DNA of 57,027 nt from Scleroderma bovista (GCA_037178675.1 JAYMGJ010000054.1:1-57027), one strand, 5' to 3'; counted from the stretch's first letter, positions 11,691 to 23,398 are shown. Numbers and translations: made by a program. Notes: generated from the sequence alone by a model not told the origin.

Positions 11691-12117
11691 GACTGAGGTG
11701 GAACCTTTTCTGCAATTCCTAAGTTCTGGTTTGCATACCGGGTTGTTGATCAAAGGTCCCGTAGTCACCTCCTTCCCATGTCACAGGGACCCTTGATCCT
11801 CCCTTCCCATTTATGTGAAAATACAACATGGCACCCAAGGCCTATTTGGAAAGGTTCTGGGAATATTTGCAAATGTTATACCATACATGGAAAGGTCCAT
11901 TTCTTCAGGGTCCATTTTCACGACCCTTATTCGCCTATCTCAAGATCTCATTCCATATTTGGAAAGGTTTCATTTGTACCTGAAGATTGTCCTGAACTAG
12001 ATTGGGAACCGAGGATGCCAATGCAATCATTGAAGTTGTCCGAGTTCAAGGCATTGCAATGAGGCATTTTGAGGTCAAAAGCAATCCTTTCTGTGAGCTT
12101 TGCGTCCAGAGAACATC
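11691..12117. promoter_or_regulatory. Divergent B1-KDZ1 intergenic region
   Basis: About 430 bp lies between the starts of B1 (leftward) and KDZ1 (rightward). The counterpart is at 30565-30898 in cassette 2. It holds two similar short blocks around 11850 and 11950 (each with a CCATA-TGGAAAGGT core). No recognisable gene is seen. Confidence 0.35.
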
Positions 12118-15100
12118 ATGGGGAAGTCCAAGGTAGTTAAAGCTGGACCATCTACACCTGTAATGCAGGTGACATGGAGGACAGTAAGATCAGGCAGACA
12201 ATCCAAGGATAAGATGGTCAAGGCTCCACCCTGAAAGAAGGCACACATTGAAAGAGCTGATGACAATCAATCCCCAACTCAGGCTGGTTCATCTGCATTA
12301 GAGCACACCAATTTCTTTCCTGATGAGCCTGTAGAGGCATATGCTGCCATAGATGACCCACCTCTGCGAGCATGTAGATTGCCAAGGAACCAGGTCAGAT
12401 TGCTTTGCATCCCCCTTTAATTTAAGAGTTTATTTCATCCAATCATAGGATCACTATTTTCAAGACTGGCTCCCCTTCAAGGCCAGATATTCGTCGGTGC
12501 TCCTGGAAATGGAGTCACCCACAGAATCAAAGATCTGCATGTGCTGTGGAAAGGATGCCACATTTAGGTGCACACAGTGTGCTCATAGACCAATGCTCTG
12601 CAGTAACTGTTGCTTGGATGCACACCAACAGAGTCCCTTCCATTGGATTCAGAGATGGACTGGAACCTTCTTTGAGGACTTCTCTCTTCGCCTGGTGTGT
12701 CATTTCTTTCACCATATTGACATGATAATTAATAGAGTAGATTGGTTTTGTGATGCACTTGGGCCACAGTGGAAAACCTTGTCCCTGAGGGGGATATAGC
12801 CGTGGGAATATTGCAAGCAATGATGAAGAGGCTTGGGAAGATATGGAGGATGATGGACGACCACCTCATCTGACTAGACCATGGGACAGAGGTTGTCTAA
12901 CCTTGGTGCATATGAATGGAGTGCACTTTTGTGATATTTGGTACTGCAGCTGCAATGGTTCCAAGGATTCACATCTACAGCTCATGATGGCCAGCCTTTT
13001 CCCTGCAACAACAAAGAGTCCCAGGTCCGCATTTAGCTTCCAAGTGCTGGATGATTTTATTCAGGATAATGTGGAATGTGGCACGACTGCAATGAACTAC
13101 TATAGTAAGCTGCAGAGAGTGACATCCAACACATTCCTGCATTCTGTGCTGGTAAGTCAAGTGGCCCATTTATTACCGCGGTACTGATGTAGCCATGACA
13201 GAATAGGTACAAGGAGCTTCTGAGAGTGTCCAGGGCATGGAGACTTCTGAAACTTCCCAAGTGGCAGGGATTTCATGCAGGGTCATCACACCCTGGGCCA
13301 GGGGAGCTGGTCCTCTTTTGCCTGGCATGTCCTCAACCTGGGATCAATATTCCACCTGCGGGAGAGGTGGATCTTGCGCAGTGAGTTATAATCTCGTACC
13401 CCTGACAAATCCTACTTATGGGGGTAGCTGGAAATATGCTTGCATAATTGCAATGGATGGAAATTTCAAAGCAGAGCATATGTTGCTCAAATCAGCTCCT
13501 AATGAGGTCTGGTTGATGGATGGGAAGGGATTCATGGTAACATCAGCAGCTTATAAAACATATTTAGCAGGGAGTATGAATCGAATAGAGGTAGGTCATC
13601 CATCCATTGAGCTGCAGTTATTTACCTACCCACAGTGGCTGTCGATGCTGTGGTCAGAAATTGGACTGCAGCAATCACTGGGCAGTCAACCAGGCAAATT
13701 CAAACAGAAGTCAGTTGGCTTCAACCGGAATTGGTGGGTGTGCCTGTGCAAGACATGGCTGGTTTATTCCCCATGCCATGGTGGATTTTCAAAAGGGAGA
13801 GCAGTATGTCAGTGGTATATAATGACATATTCACGTTGACTGGTGACTAGGCAAATCAACATGGACTATGCCCTGGTGCATGCAGTGCGCCATGGAATGG
13901 GCCAGGAACAGCAGGTGGTAAATTTCTATGACATCAATTGTCAATACAGCAAAAATCTGCAAAGGCAGATAGAAGGCAATTGGTTCATTTCTCTTTCACC
14001 GGCGTTAAGGATCCAACCCGGCATTGGAATTTGGCATGTCCATGGACACCAAAGTGAATGTTTTGTGAGGTATTCCCCCAATTTCATTCCTGGTGTGTGC
14101 AATGTGGACGGGGAAATAATGGAAACTCTGTGGGCTTCTTTAAATATTGTTTCCCCTTCTACACAAGGAATGGCTGCCCCTCATTGGCAAGAAATGCTTG
14201 ACTTCCAAATGAATGACAGTAACTTCTTAAAGATGGTCCACATGCGTGAGTGGTCCTCAAGTGTGCAATATTGGAGTGGTATTCACAATTTCCAGCTTTG
14301 TCTTTGAAGAGGAAACTGACAATTGCAAGACAAAATCTCACATCATCTAGTGATGCCTTTGCAAATTTGGACACAACAGTTCCGGAGGACCTCTGTCAAA
14401 TTTGGAAGGACCAGGAGACAAAGGTGCTTCTTGACAGGATGTCAAATCCAAGGGCAATGGATATATTTGAAGTCCAATTGGAAAAAGGTAAGCCTCACAG
14501 TGGAAGGTAGATAACAATTTTGACTTTGCAGGGTAAGCCCCAAGCATTAAATCTGTGGAGATGAAGCTCTTAGAAATGCCGACCGCAGGTTCACCACAGG
14601 GATCTGCCACATGAATGGCTAGAGCCCTGAGAGTGGAAGAGGCACAGGTAGTCCTCTCATTGGATACATGCAAAATTGATGCAAGGGCTACTGAAACCCA
14701 AAGGCTCGACCTTTCACACCAACATGACAGGCTACAATCCCAGATCAATAGTTTGGTGCAGACCATGGCAACATTTCTGGGCCCAGACTGGGACAGCAGA
14801 CTCGATGGGATTCACCGAGTGGACACTGATAGTGATGAAGATGATACATTCATTACTTTGGCTCCAGGGAGTGCTGAGCATGCAGCACTACCACTTCCGT
14901 CCTATATAGGTTTGCTGCAGTGCCATGAGCTAGGGCTGATCGACCTGGTGGACCAAGAACTTCAGCTCAGACAAGGTCAGACCAATGACACTTTACATGA
15001 AATATGACTCGGTCTAGCAGATAAAGCGGTGTTGTTTCACACAGAGGTCAGACATGGGAGGAACTATGTGGGGACCACCCGTGCATGGAAAAAAGTAGCT

Positions 15101-15620
15101 GATCTGGATGCAATGGTAAAAAGATATGCCACAGTCTACCACCGTTGCTGAAAGCAAATGGTTGCCTTGGAGGCTGAGCCAAGGATCCTGGACCACTACA
15201 AAGTACTTGCCAAAAAGGATCTCACAGTAAGCACCACGGTCTCAGATCCTAATGCAAGGGGACACCACCATGACTCTTTGGCATGGTTTTGGACTATGGA
15301 TATACCCAAAGACACCAATAAAAATGACTGGATGTCAGAATGTAAGCCTTTCCATGCACCATCATATATCCTTCAGAATAATGATTTGACCAGTTTACTG
15401 TGTCCACTGGCTGTGGGAAAAGGCAAAGCGAGACAGATGGAGTGAGGAAATGGAGTTGATAACTGCGGAGCAAGGTTGGACACATACCTTCTTCAGGAAT
15501 CAAGCAGATTGCTGGGAGGAAAAAGCCTCTGAGGCTTCATTAGCCAGTGACCATGGCTTGGCATGTTATGCAGCAAGGCAATATGACATGTATAACAAAT
15601 TGGGTAGACTTTGTCAGTAG
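12118..15620 (+). pseudogene. KDZ1: KDZ-superfamily transposase with CxC2 cysteine cluster, degenerate
   Basis: The start at 12118 (MGKSK) aligns with the KDZ2 start. After an intron near 12409 comes the CxC2-like cluster (CMCCGKDATFRCTQCAHRP, then CSNCCLDAH), then TFFEDFSLRL. The RNase H-like core follows. AMDGNFKAEH and VWLMDGKGFMV lie near 13450-13540, NHWAVNQAN and ACARHGWFIPHAMVDFQKGE near 13680-13800, YDINCQYSKNL near 13930, WHVHGHQSECFVRY near 14030 and DGEIMETLWA near 14110. All three acidic residues of the catalytic triad seem present (DGNF, YDINC, GEIMET). The C-terminus ends CYAARQYDMYNKL with stop at 15618-15620. Damage is clear: a TGA at 12232 and frame breaks after 12740 and near 14600. 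KDZ enzymes are DDE-type DNA transposases expanded in basidiomycetes. Confidence 0.85.
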
Positions 15621-16125
15621 TCCCGTGACTGCTGCATATTATTTGTGTCATTGAGTCATAATTTGTAATGGTGTATTGTTCATTATTATACAACCTTTCT
15701 GAGTGGGATGATGATGCCCTGGGAGAGTGCAATTGGATATATACAACATACATATAGGCCAATAATGGTGTGTAACCTTTAATTAATGTATTTCATTACT
15801 TACGACTTTTCCACTGGTGACGTTCCTCATTGTCCCTCCTGGATACTCCTTTTACTACATAAGGCTGTGGCTGCAGGTCAGGCAGCCACTCCATTGGTCT
15901 ATTGGGTCAGGAATGTCTATTGATATACTTCATCATCTGAAATATGTACTTCAAAGCTGATCTCTCTTTGGGACCCTCTCCATTTATCTTAATGGATACC
16001 TCCAATAACCCAAATAGCTGTGGTATCAAATTTTAGGGGAACTTATCAGTCAAATAATTCAACTATCATTTAATGTGGAAAGAAAAAAATGATCATTGTG
16101 ATGTGTTACTATTGGGATGGCCCCA
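15621..16125. other. Convergent intergenic region KDZ1-D1
   Basis: This 505-bp AT-rich gap lies between the 3' ends of KDZ1 and D1. I see no gene, repeat or element end here. The equivalent gap in cassette 2 is only 31 bp, so this stretch was gained here or lost there. Confidence 0.4.
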
Positions 16126-16945
16126 CTACTCATTTGTACCTCTCCATAATTTATCTGCAGATGCTGCCCATTTGTTTTCCAGCTCATCCCCTGCATCAGT
16201 CAAATATTCCACCATGGCCATGCGGTCAACCAGATGTTGCAACACCATGTTTTGATGAAAGATCTTCTCATCAGTTTCTTCCAACATTTGCTCGGTTTGT
16301 AGTTTGAGATCCTGGAGGCCAATGTGGGGGGTTTCGGGGACATCAAATAGAGCTGGGATTACAAAGTCCCTAGGCTATTGACAGTTTTTATTAGCTTATC
16401 ATTGCGCATCAATGTAAGCTTACCTGGTATTCAGCAAAGAATTTCTCCGCCTCTGTGACCAGCTGGGTGAAGGTTGTCCACAGTATATCTTGGCTCTTCC
16501 CCCACACCCACCACTCCTGTGGTGTACTGTGCGTGCTTAGGACCCTAGCCTTCTGATGATACACCTTGAATACATTTATTTCTTTGATTTTTTGCATCAA
16601 AGTTGCTGCATCCGGATCCGCCACGGATACCCAATCCATCACATGGGCTGCGACTGCGGGGACTTGCATCACCAGCCCCTTTCTGTTGCATGCCGCAAGT
16701 AACCACTCCAGAAGTGCCTACATGGGGGATATGGTCATATTCAAAGTTTCAATATGGAAGAACACACCACTTCTTCCTGAACATGTCCATACCAGTTCAT
16801 CTTCTCCAGAATGGCGTGGTCACTGCTTTTCTGCAAAGAATACATGAACTGCCTGAATCAGATGTCAACATATTGCAATGTGAGGGACAGCCTGCGTGCA
16901 ACAATTGCTTCAGAATCTATTGATGCAGGATCAGGATTGAAGGTC
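16126..16945 (-). pseudogene. D1: KDZ-cassette protein of unknown function, with premature stop
   Basis: This protein is collinear with D2 (33059-33829). Shared blocks are LSLTLQYV near the N-terminus, an EWW..D..WTTFTQLVTEAEKFF segment near 16430, and a helical C-terminus (TEQMLEETDEKIFHQNMVLQHLVDR-type heptads, split here by my notation) ending at 16126. A TGA at 16858-16860 replaces the Arg of D2's VRFRRF, the change expected from CGA to TGA. An intron lies around 16370-16420. I recognise no domain. The gene always sits between the KDZ transposase and the TET/JBP-like gene, and faces E1 in cassette 1. Confidence 0.5.
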
Positions 16946-17369
16946 AATATTTATAATAGAATCTCCCGTATTCCAACATGCCACTGGACCATTGTTCATG
17001 GAACAATGATCATGGTACCATTAAGAGTTAGTTATTCCCGCAGACACAAAATTACTGCCACATTGCTTTCATTCAAATCTGATTGGTTTATCATTTGGTG
17101 TTCCAATTTGAATTAGATATATCAGTGCAGCAGTGGCTACCCGTGGTCAGCATATAGGTTGTTCCTTGGCATGGTTACATTCTATTTTTGGAATTGGTAG
17201 GGTATTTGGAAGTTTTTGTTATTTTTATTTATTTTCAATTGGTGTCTGATTTAGGAAATTGGTGACCGATTCCTGCCATATTCTGATTGCTGCAGTATGG
17301 GCTCCCAGGATAGGTCAATACATATTCTGGCATATCTTCCTTTCTTTTCTCCTCAGTTCAATCCCCTCC
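16946..17369. promoter_or_regulatory. Divergent D1-E1 intergenic region
   Basis: About 420 bp separates the start of D1 (leftward) and of E1 (rightward). It is AT-rich with T-rich runs near 17210-17240. It presumably carries both promoters. No other feature is seen. Confidence 0.35.
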
Positions 17370-17689
17370 ATGGCTAATCCTGTGTCATATCTGACCAACT
17401 ATGAGCTTTCTCAATGTGTTGCTGGATACATGTGACGGCACTTTTGTTCCTTGGCATTCCCGGACTCACTCCCCATGGCACCTCCCATTCCTCTTGATCT
17501 CCCTGTTGACCTTTCGGTTGGGATGCATCAAATGGTGGCCACTTTGGTCACTGCATATCAAAATTGTGGTATGTATTTCCAATATCTATTTGGCAAGGTA
17601 CCTATGTGTTTCCAGTTGAATCTGGTGTGGACCTCTTGAGACTGGCAGAGGCATTGGCAGCAATGGAGCCTGGTACCAATATGGATAGG
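17370..17689 (+). pseudogene. E1: 5' fragment of a TET/JBP-like dioxygenase, cut off by an LTR
   Basis: The ATG at 17370 begins MANPVSYLTNYELSQCVAGY and aligns with E2 (TDYHLSERIAGYMRQRF). Both continue into PLDLPVDLSVGMHQMV-type sequence and, after an intron with a donor near 17570, into GVDLLRLAEALAAME. A TGA at 17433-17435 stands where E2 has Arg. At 17690 the LTR of the gypsy element begins. The catalytic C-terminal half is missing and does not reappear on the far side of the element. Identity with E2 gives the family assignment; this piece alone lacks the active site. Confidence 0.65.
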
Positions 17690-18320
17690 TGTCAAGTCCG
17701 GGTCTACTCCGGTAGGGGGTCCGGTCAAGTCCGGACGAAAGCGGACGAGAGGGGAGGTCAGAGGTTTGGGCAGAGGTTAGCCCGGGCCGGAGTTGCGACC
17801 GTTTGGATTCAACGACAAGGATGGGGAGCGTTGATCCCTTGTGTAGGTTCCAGTCAGACAGAGATGGAGACAGAGACAGACAGCAGAACAGGAGTAGTGA
17901 CTTAGATGATTTCAGACTGAGGTGTACAAGGTAAACTAGAGGGTACTTATACTAAGTAGAAACTAGGGTTGAGTACATACGGTGACAAGTAAACAACCTA
18001 ATAGCGGACAAGGGACGACCGGAGTTAGGACTAGGTCAGGTCCGGTGAAAATAAAGTCAGGACCGGGTAAAATAAATCAGGTCCGGTGAAAAAGCTACAA
18101 GGTATAGGATATATCGAGTTCACGGAGAACTCACGTCAAGGCAGGGTAGACGGCGAGGTGTAGTAAGAGCGAATGGAGTATAGACCAAGGGTCGTAGTTA
18201 GCGGAAGGTTATCTGCGCGACTGTTGACCAGAGTAACTGAGAACGACCGGAGTTGAGCTGTAGGCCTGCGATGTGACCAGAGTAACCGGATATGGTCCGG
18301 AGTTGGACATGGTCGTAACA
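17690..18320 (-). repeat. Gypsy 1 3' LTR
   Basis: This is a 631-bp copy from TGTCAAGTCCGG to GGTCGTAACA on the plus strand. It is the downstream LTR relative to gag-pol, and also lies upstream of the antisense Zn2Cys6 gene. Confidence 0.95.
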
Positions 18321-18335
18321 GTATCCCCCTTTTAG
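18321..18335 (-). promoter_or_regulatory. Gypsy 1 polypurine tract
   Basis: On the minus strand CTAAAAGGGGGATAC lies directly against the 3' LTR. A purine run here is the expected second-strand primer of LTR retrotransposons. Confidence 0.7.
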
Positions 18336-18485
18336 GGGCCGAACCCATGAGGCCCCAATGAGGCTGTCGTGTGGTCGCCTAAAACAATGCGGAGTCCGGA
18401 GTGATTGTCTGAGTACGAAATTTGGATCTATAAAGATCAAACCGGTTCTTGCTTTTACCCCCAGTTTCCTGCCATTAATCCAAAC

Positions 18486-19504
18486 ATGTCGAACACTGCT
18501 AAGTCCACCACCCCCACTGTTCCCTCTGTGGTCGAGTCCAAGGACTGGACCAAGGCGCCAACACCGGAGCTCCAGTCCGGTAGTGAAGACGAGGTGTCCG
18601 TCCTCGATGCCAAAACAAAGGAGAGGCGTCGACGCAAGCAGGTCAAGAGAGAGGAGAAGCAACGCCGGGAAGAGGCAGAGCGACGAGCACGAGAGGAGGC
18701 GGAACGCAAGGCGAAAGAGGAGGCGGAGCGCCAGGTGCGCGAGCAGGCGGAGAAGGAACGGGCAGAGGTGCAGCGAAGGGCTGCAGAGGTAGCGGCGAGG
18801 CAGAGAGCGATGGCGCAGGAGGCGTCAAGGAAACGAGCAAGGGAGGAGCCGGAGGCAGGTCTGGTTGGAGAGGTCCGGTAAGTAACTTCAATTCTTTCTT
18901 TCATCTTCGTTACTAACCGTTACGCAGATGCGTGCGCTGCGCGAAGCACCGCGCAGTGTGTGAGCGAGACCCGGAGAAACCCAAGCAGAGGGCGTGCATG
19001 AAGTGCGCCGGATTAAAGGAGAAGTGTGAGTGGCCGGAGGTGGGGGAACCAGGTCCGGTAGTAGACAAAGGCAAGGGTAAGGCGAAGGAGAAGGAGGTGG
19101 CGACGTCACCGCGAGGCGGTGAAAAGCGGAAGAAGAAGAAGCTGGCGAAGGTCGTCAACGACAACGACGAGGTTGTGGAGGTGGCAGGCCCATCCGGGTC
19201 AAGGTCCGGTTTCAACACTGGGCCTTTCTTGGAGCGGATGGACCAGCTGACAGCCGCAGTGGAGGCGATGACCGGGCAGATGGCCCGGATCGCGGACTCC
19301 ACACGATCCGTGTCGCGGTCCAACGACCGCCTGAGCGCTGGCCTCGAGACCTTTCTCGAGGAGTGCCGTTTCTTCACGGCGCCTTGGGACGAAGATGAGG
19401 AATCGGAGGATAGTGAGGCGGAGGTCGACCCAGAGGAGGTTGAACAGGAGGTACAGGGGCTCCAAGAGGAGCAGGAGAATCCTGACAGCGGTGTGCCGGA
19501 GTGA
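18486..19504 (+). CDS. Antisense Zn2Cys6 coiled-coil protein carried by gypsy 1
   Basis: Two exons, 18486-18877 and 18928-19504, flank a 50-nt intron (GTAAGT donor, TACTAAC branch site, CAG acceptor). The split codon joins in frame to give 322 residues. After a Ser/Thr-rich start, residues about 40-130 are an Arg/Glu/Lys/Ala coiled coil (EEAERRAREEAERKAKEEAE). A perfect CX2CX6CX11CX2CX6C cluster begins CVRCAKHRAVC directly after the intron and ends KEKCEWPE. The fungal Zn2Cys6 consensus has this spacing. A basic KRKKKK patch, a leucine-rich segment (MDQLTAAVEAMTGQMARIAD) and an acidic tail follow. The gene runs against pol and stops 171 bp before the pol stop. A nuclear DNA-binding or chromatin role is inferred. 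The first in-frame ATG defines the start. Confidence 0.85.
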
Positions 19505-19675
19505 TTGGTCTGGTCCGGACTCCTTGTAAATAGAAAATGTAATTTAGTTTTACTTTTTTTGTTTATAGAGAAAAGTGGCTGGATTTGAGAGTGAGTGATA
19601 TTACAGAGACAGAGTGAAACGGATAGGGGAAACAGATAAAGAAACGGATAAGAGAAACAGAGAGCGAGAGTATTA

Positions 19676-22600
19676 TTACATAGACGCGAGTGGTCCGGGT
19701 TTGTCCGGGTACCGGACATGGTAATCTTCTAAGAGCTCCGTAGCGTTGCCAAGTTCAGTGGCGAGAAGCCATGACATTTCTTCGTCAGTTCCTTCGTAAC
19801 CGGACCAACGCACCAAGTAGAGTAACTTGCACGATTTTCGTCGACGGTCGACCTTGGAGTCGAGGATCTCAGAGATCTCGAACTCCGGTTCACCATCTAC
19901 TTCGACCAGTGGCGGAGGAGGTTGTATCCGGTCCGGTATGGTGTTGGGTGTGGCCGGTTCGAGTTGGGAGACGTGGAAGACGGGGTGAACTGCACGCATG
20001 GAATCTGGAAGACGGAGCGTAAAAGAGAGGGAGCCTACTTGCGCGATGATAGAGTAGGGCCCCAGGTTCTTCTCTGATAGCTTTTTAGATGGTCGAGTAG
20101 ACCGGAAGTATTTGGCTTTGACGTATACTTGGTCGCCTACTTTGAAGTCCAGTGCCGGAGTACGTTTGGCATCAGCCGGACCTTGGTAGCGAAGTTGCGC
20201 GTTGGCCATTTCTTCTCGAAGGTATTGATGCAGCAACTCGAGGTCGACCGCGTAATCACGAGCCCGTGCAGAGGTCATATCGCGTTCTGGGTAGACGGAG
20301 ATGTTGGGATGATAACCTTTATTGGCGAAGAATGGTGAGACTCCAGTGGTAGCACTAGGTGCGTTGTTGTAAGCGAACTCTGCCAGTGGGAGTAGGTCCG
20401 CCCAGTTGTCCTGCTGATAATTGCAGTAGACGCAGAGATATTGTTCGAGTGTCTGGTTGGACCACTCTGTCTGGCCATCGCCCTCCGGGTGGTAACCGGA
20501 GGTGAAGTGGAGGCGCATGTCGAGGGCTTTTCCGAGTGACCGGAAGAAGTGCGAGACAAACTCTGTACCGCGATCTGAAGTGACGTGGGCGGGAACACCG
20601 TGCTTGGAGAATACATGAAGAAGGAAGAGCTTCGCGAGCTCCGGGCTAGTGATGGTGTCGTGGGTAGGGATGAAGATGGCTTGTTTAGAGAGCCTGTCTA
20701 CTACGACCAGGATAGCTGTGAATCCAGTTGAGCCAGGGAGTTGCTCAATAAAGTCCATGGATATGGAGTTCCAAGGTCTTTCCGGGACAGGAAGCTGTTT
20801 TAGTAACCCATAGGGTCGATGGCGCGGTGTCTTAGCTCGAGCGCAGGAGGTGCATGACCGGACGTAGTCTTTGACGAAGGTCCTAAGACCAGGCCAGGTA
20901 TACTTACGCCGGATTAGTTCCAAAGTCCGGTTTTGCCCAAAGTGGCCAGAGAGTGGGTGATCATGGTGATACCGGAGTACCCGGAGGCGGAGACCGTCCA
21001 GGTCCAGTACATAGACGCGACCATCTAGGCGGAGGAAACCTGCCTCATCAGTGGACCAATGAGAGTCCGGTGAGTCTGAGAGGTGGATCTGGGCAATGGG
21101 ATCTGAGGGGAGAGCAGATAAGATGTCGTTGTGGAGTGTTTCCACGTCCATGATGGCGACTGCTCGACGAAGGACCGGGAACTCTAAAATGGTTGCGCGA
21201 AGGGAGTTAGTCAGTTGGTCTTGAGTGAACACCGGCCTGAGATTTTGTGGGTTAACACGGGCGTAGCCACTATCCCCCTCTTTGGGGTAGACGTCCCATC
21301 GTCTAGTGAGAGCGTCCGGCTTGGCACCGAGTTTCCCGGGACGGAAACGAATGACAAGGTTAAACTGAGAGAGGAACTCGGACCACCGGGCTTGCCGGCG
21401 GGAGAGGACTTTCGAGGTAGAGAAATACTCTAGATTTTTGTGATCAGTGACGACGTCAATAGGAGAGGCGGAACCTTCAAGGTAATGACGCCAGTTCCGG
21501 AATGCCTCAAAGATGGCAAGGAGTTCCTTATCGTGGGTATCATAGTTCAGCTCCGGAGCAGTCAAGGTCCGGGAGTAGAAAGCGACCGGACGGATCTCTC
21601 CGTCTGCGCAGGTAATAGACAGGATGCCAGCGACAGCGTAGTCAGAGGCGTCCGTTTCCACGATGATAGGGGTGTCCGGAATGAAATGAGTGAGTATGGG
21701 CGCGGTAGTGAAGGCGTGCTTGAGAGCATTGAAAGCGCGTCGACAGTCCTCGGAGAAGATCCAAGGAGCATCTTTCCAGGTGAGCCGGGTAAGAGGAACC
21801 ACAATGTCGGAGTAATTGAAAATGAAACGCTGGTAGAAGTTGGCGAATCCCAAGAAGGATTGGATGTCCTTTACCTTACGAGGTTCGGGCCAATCGGAGA
21901 TGGTTTGTATTTTGTCCGGAGACATAGTCAGACCTTCAGGGGATAGACAGTAGCCAAGGTATTCCACTGAGTCCGAGTGGAACTCGCACTTCTCCGGTTT
22001 GGCGAAAAGGCCATGTAACTGGAGTCGCCGGAGTACCTCCCAGACATGCTGCTGGTGAGACTCCATATCCTCGGAGTAGATGAGGATGTCGTCGAGGTAC
22101 ACGATGACACAGACATCCAGCATGTCAGCAAAGATGGTGTTGACAAAGCGCTGGAATGCTGCAGGGGCGTTAGTGAGGCCAAAGGGCATTACTAACCACT
22201 CGTAGGACCCGTAGCGCGTACGGAAAGCGGTCTTCCATTCGTCGCCCGGAGCAATCCGGACCAGATGGTACGCGCGCCAGAGGTCAATCTTGGAATAGAT
22301 TTTAGCACGGCTGGGTGAGTTCAATAGGTCAGAGATAAGGGGGAGTGGATAGCGATCCTTTTTGGTGATTTTGTTAAGGCCTCTAAAATCAACGCATAGG
22401 CGGAGGGAGCCGTCCTTCTTCTTGACAAAGAGGACCGGAGCAGCGTGAGAGGAAGCGGTAGGGCGGATGAAACCTGTATTGAGATTCTCATCGATAAATG
22501 TCCGGAGGGCGGAGAGCTCGACTGGAGACAGTGAGTATAGGGTTCCCAAAGGTGGTGAGGTACCTTCTTCAAGCTCGATCTTCAAATTGTAGTCACGATG

Positions 22601-23398
22601 CGGGGGAAGTTCAGAGGCTTTCGCCTTGCTGAACACGTCCGCATAGTCACGATATTCCGGAGGGACGATGTCCAAGTCCGGCGGAGTTGATATAGAAGAA
22701 GACCGGGCTTTTGCTGAGTCCGCAGGACGCAGCTGGAGTTGGTACTTCGTGGATCCTTCCAAACTGCACGCACGCACGAATGCGGCTGCGTTGATTAGAG
22801 AGATAAGCAGAGGGTTGCAAACCGGAGTGTCGACAGATGGCACGAGGCCTGGGGTAGACTGGCCGGAGAGGCCGGAGTCAGAGTTTCCGGGCAGAACCGG
22901 AGAGGGAGTCGACGGGGGCGCTGGCAAACTTCCTGCAAGAGTCCGGAATGTTAAACTACTCAATACCCAGTCAATCAACGGATTATAGCGGGTGAGCCAG
23001 TTATGTCCAAGGACAATCGAGCATTCAGAATCCAACGGAGCGAGATAAAAAGTCATGGGGGTGACATCACCGGATGCGGGGAACTGCACTGATAAATCGA
23101 TAGCTTGAGTAATTACATAGTTTGATGTACCGTCGAATAACCGGAGTTGGATAGGAGAGACGGAGTAGGATGTAAGGTTGTTTTTGTGCGCGAATTGTAA
23201 ATCTACAAAACAATGCGTGGAACCGGAGTCCACAAGAGCGCGGATTTTAGGTATATCAAGAGATAAAAGGGAAACATGAGGCATAAGAGAGTTTGGGTCA
23301 AAAAGAGCGGACGCGTTGAGGCAGGCCTCCTTGGGTGCACTTCCGGAGTCAACGCAGCTCGCCGGTTGTGCAGAGGGCCGGGAGCTGCTTACTCTTTT
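19676..23398 (-). CDS. pol: Gypsy 1 pol: protease, reverse transcriptase, RNase H, integrase, chromodomain
   Basis: About 1240 residues if entered from gag by -1 frameshift; the first Met is at 23284. Protease is seen as ALVDSGSTHCFVD. Reverse transcriptase includes FRGLNKITKKDRYPLPLI and VIVYLDDILIYSED. RNase H carries VETDASD, KELLAIF and VTDHKNLEYF. Integrase has the HPLSGHFG..CTSCARAK zinc site, then SMDFIEQLP, TSDRGTEF and DGQTEW, completing DDE. The last 60 residues (EISEILDSKVDRRRKSC, LVRWSGYEG) form a chromodomain, which in chromoviruses steers integration to marked chromatin. All catalytic motifs are intact and there are no internal stops. It ends 171 bp from the antisense gene. Confidence 0.95.
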   Translation of the reverse strand, partial: KRVSSSRPSAQPASCVDSGSAPKEACLNASALFDPNSLMPHVSLLSLDIPKIRALVDSGSTHCFVDLQFAHKNNLTSYSVSPIQLRLFDGTSNYVITQAIDLSVQFPASGDVTPMTFYLAPLDSECSIVLGHNWLTRYNPLIDWVLSSLTFRTLAGSLPAPPSTPSPVLPGNSDSGLSGQSTPGLVPSVDTPVCNPLLISLINAAAFVRACSLEGSTKYQLQLRPADSAKARSSSISTPPDLDIVPPEYRDYADVFSKAKASELPPHRDYNLKIELEEGTSPPLGTLYSLSPVELSALRTFIDENLNTGFIRPTASSHAAPVLFVKKKDGSLRLCVDFRGLNKITKKDRYPLPLISDLLNSPSRAKIYSKIDLWRAYHLVRIAPGDEWKTAFRTRYGSYEWLVMPFGLTNAPAAFQRFVNTIFADMLDVCVIVYLDDILIYSEDMESHQQHVWEVLRRLQLHGLFAKPEKCEFHSDSVEYLGYCLSPEGLTMSPDKIQTISDWPEPRKVKDIQSFLGFANFYQRFIFNYSDIVVPLTRLTWKDAPWIFSEDCRRAFNALKHAFTTAPILTHFIPDTPIIVETDASDYAVAGILSITCADGEIRPVAFYSRTLTAPELNYDTHDKELLAIFEAFRNWRHYLEGSASPIDVVTDHKNLEYFSTSKVLSRRQARWSEFLSQFNLVIRFRPGKLGAKPDALTRRWDVYPKEGDSGYARVNPQNLRPVFTQDQLTNSLRATILEFPVLRRAVAIMDVETLHNDILSALPSDPIAQIHLSDSPDSHWSTDEAGFLRLDGRVYVLDLDGLRLRVLRYHHDHPLSGHFGQNRTLELIRRKYTWPGLRTFVKDYVRSCTSCARAKTPRHRPYGLLKQLPVPERPWNSISMDFIEQLPGSTGFTAILVVVDRLSKQAIFIPTHDTITSPELAKLFLLHVFSKHGVPAHVTSDRGTEFVSHFFRSLGKALDMRLHFTSGYHPEGDGQTEWSNQTLEQYLCVYCNYQQDNWADLLPLAEFAYNNAPSATTGVSPFFANKGYHPNISVYPERDMTSARARDYAVDLELLHQYLREEMANAQLRYQGPADAKRTPALDFKVGDQVYVKAKYFRSTRPSKKLSEKNLGPYSIIAQVGSLSFTLRLPDSMRAVHPVFHVSQLEPATPNTIPDRIQPPPPLVEVDGEPEFEISEILDSKVDRRRKSCKLLYLVRWSGYEGTDEEMSWLLATELGNATELLEDYHVRYPDKPGPLASM

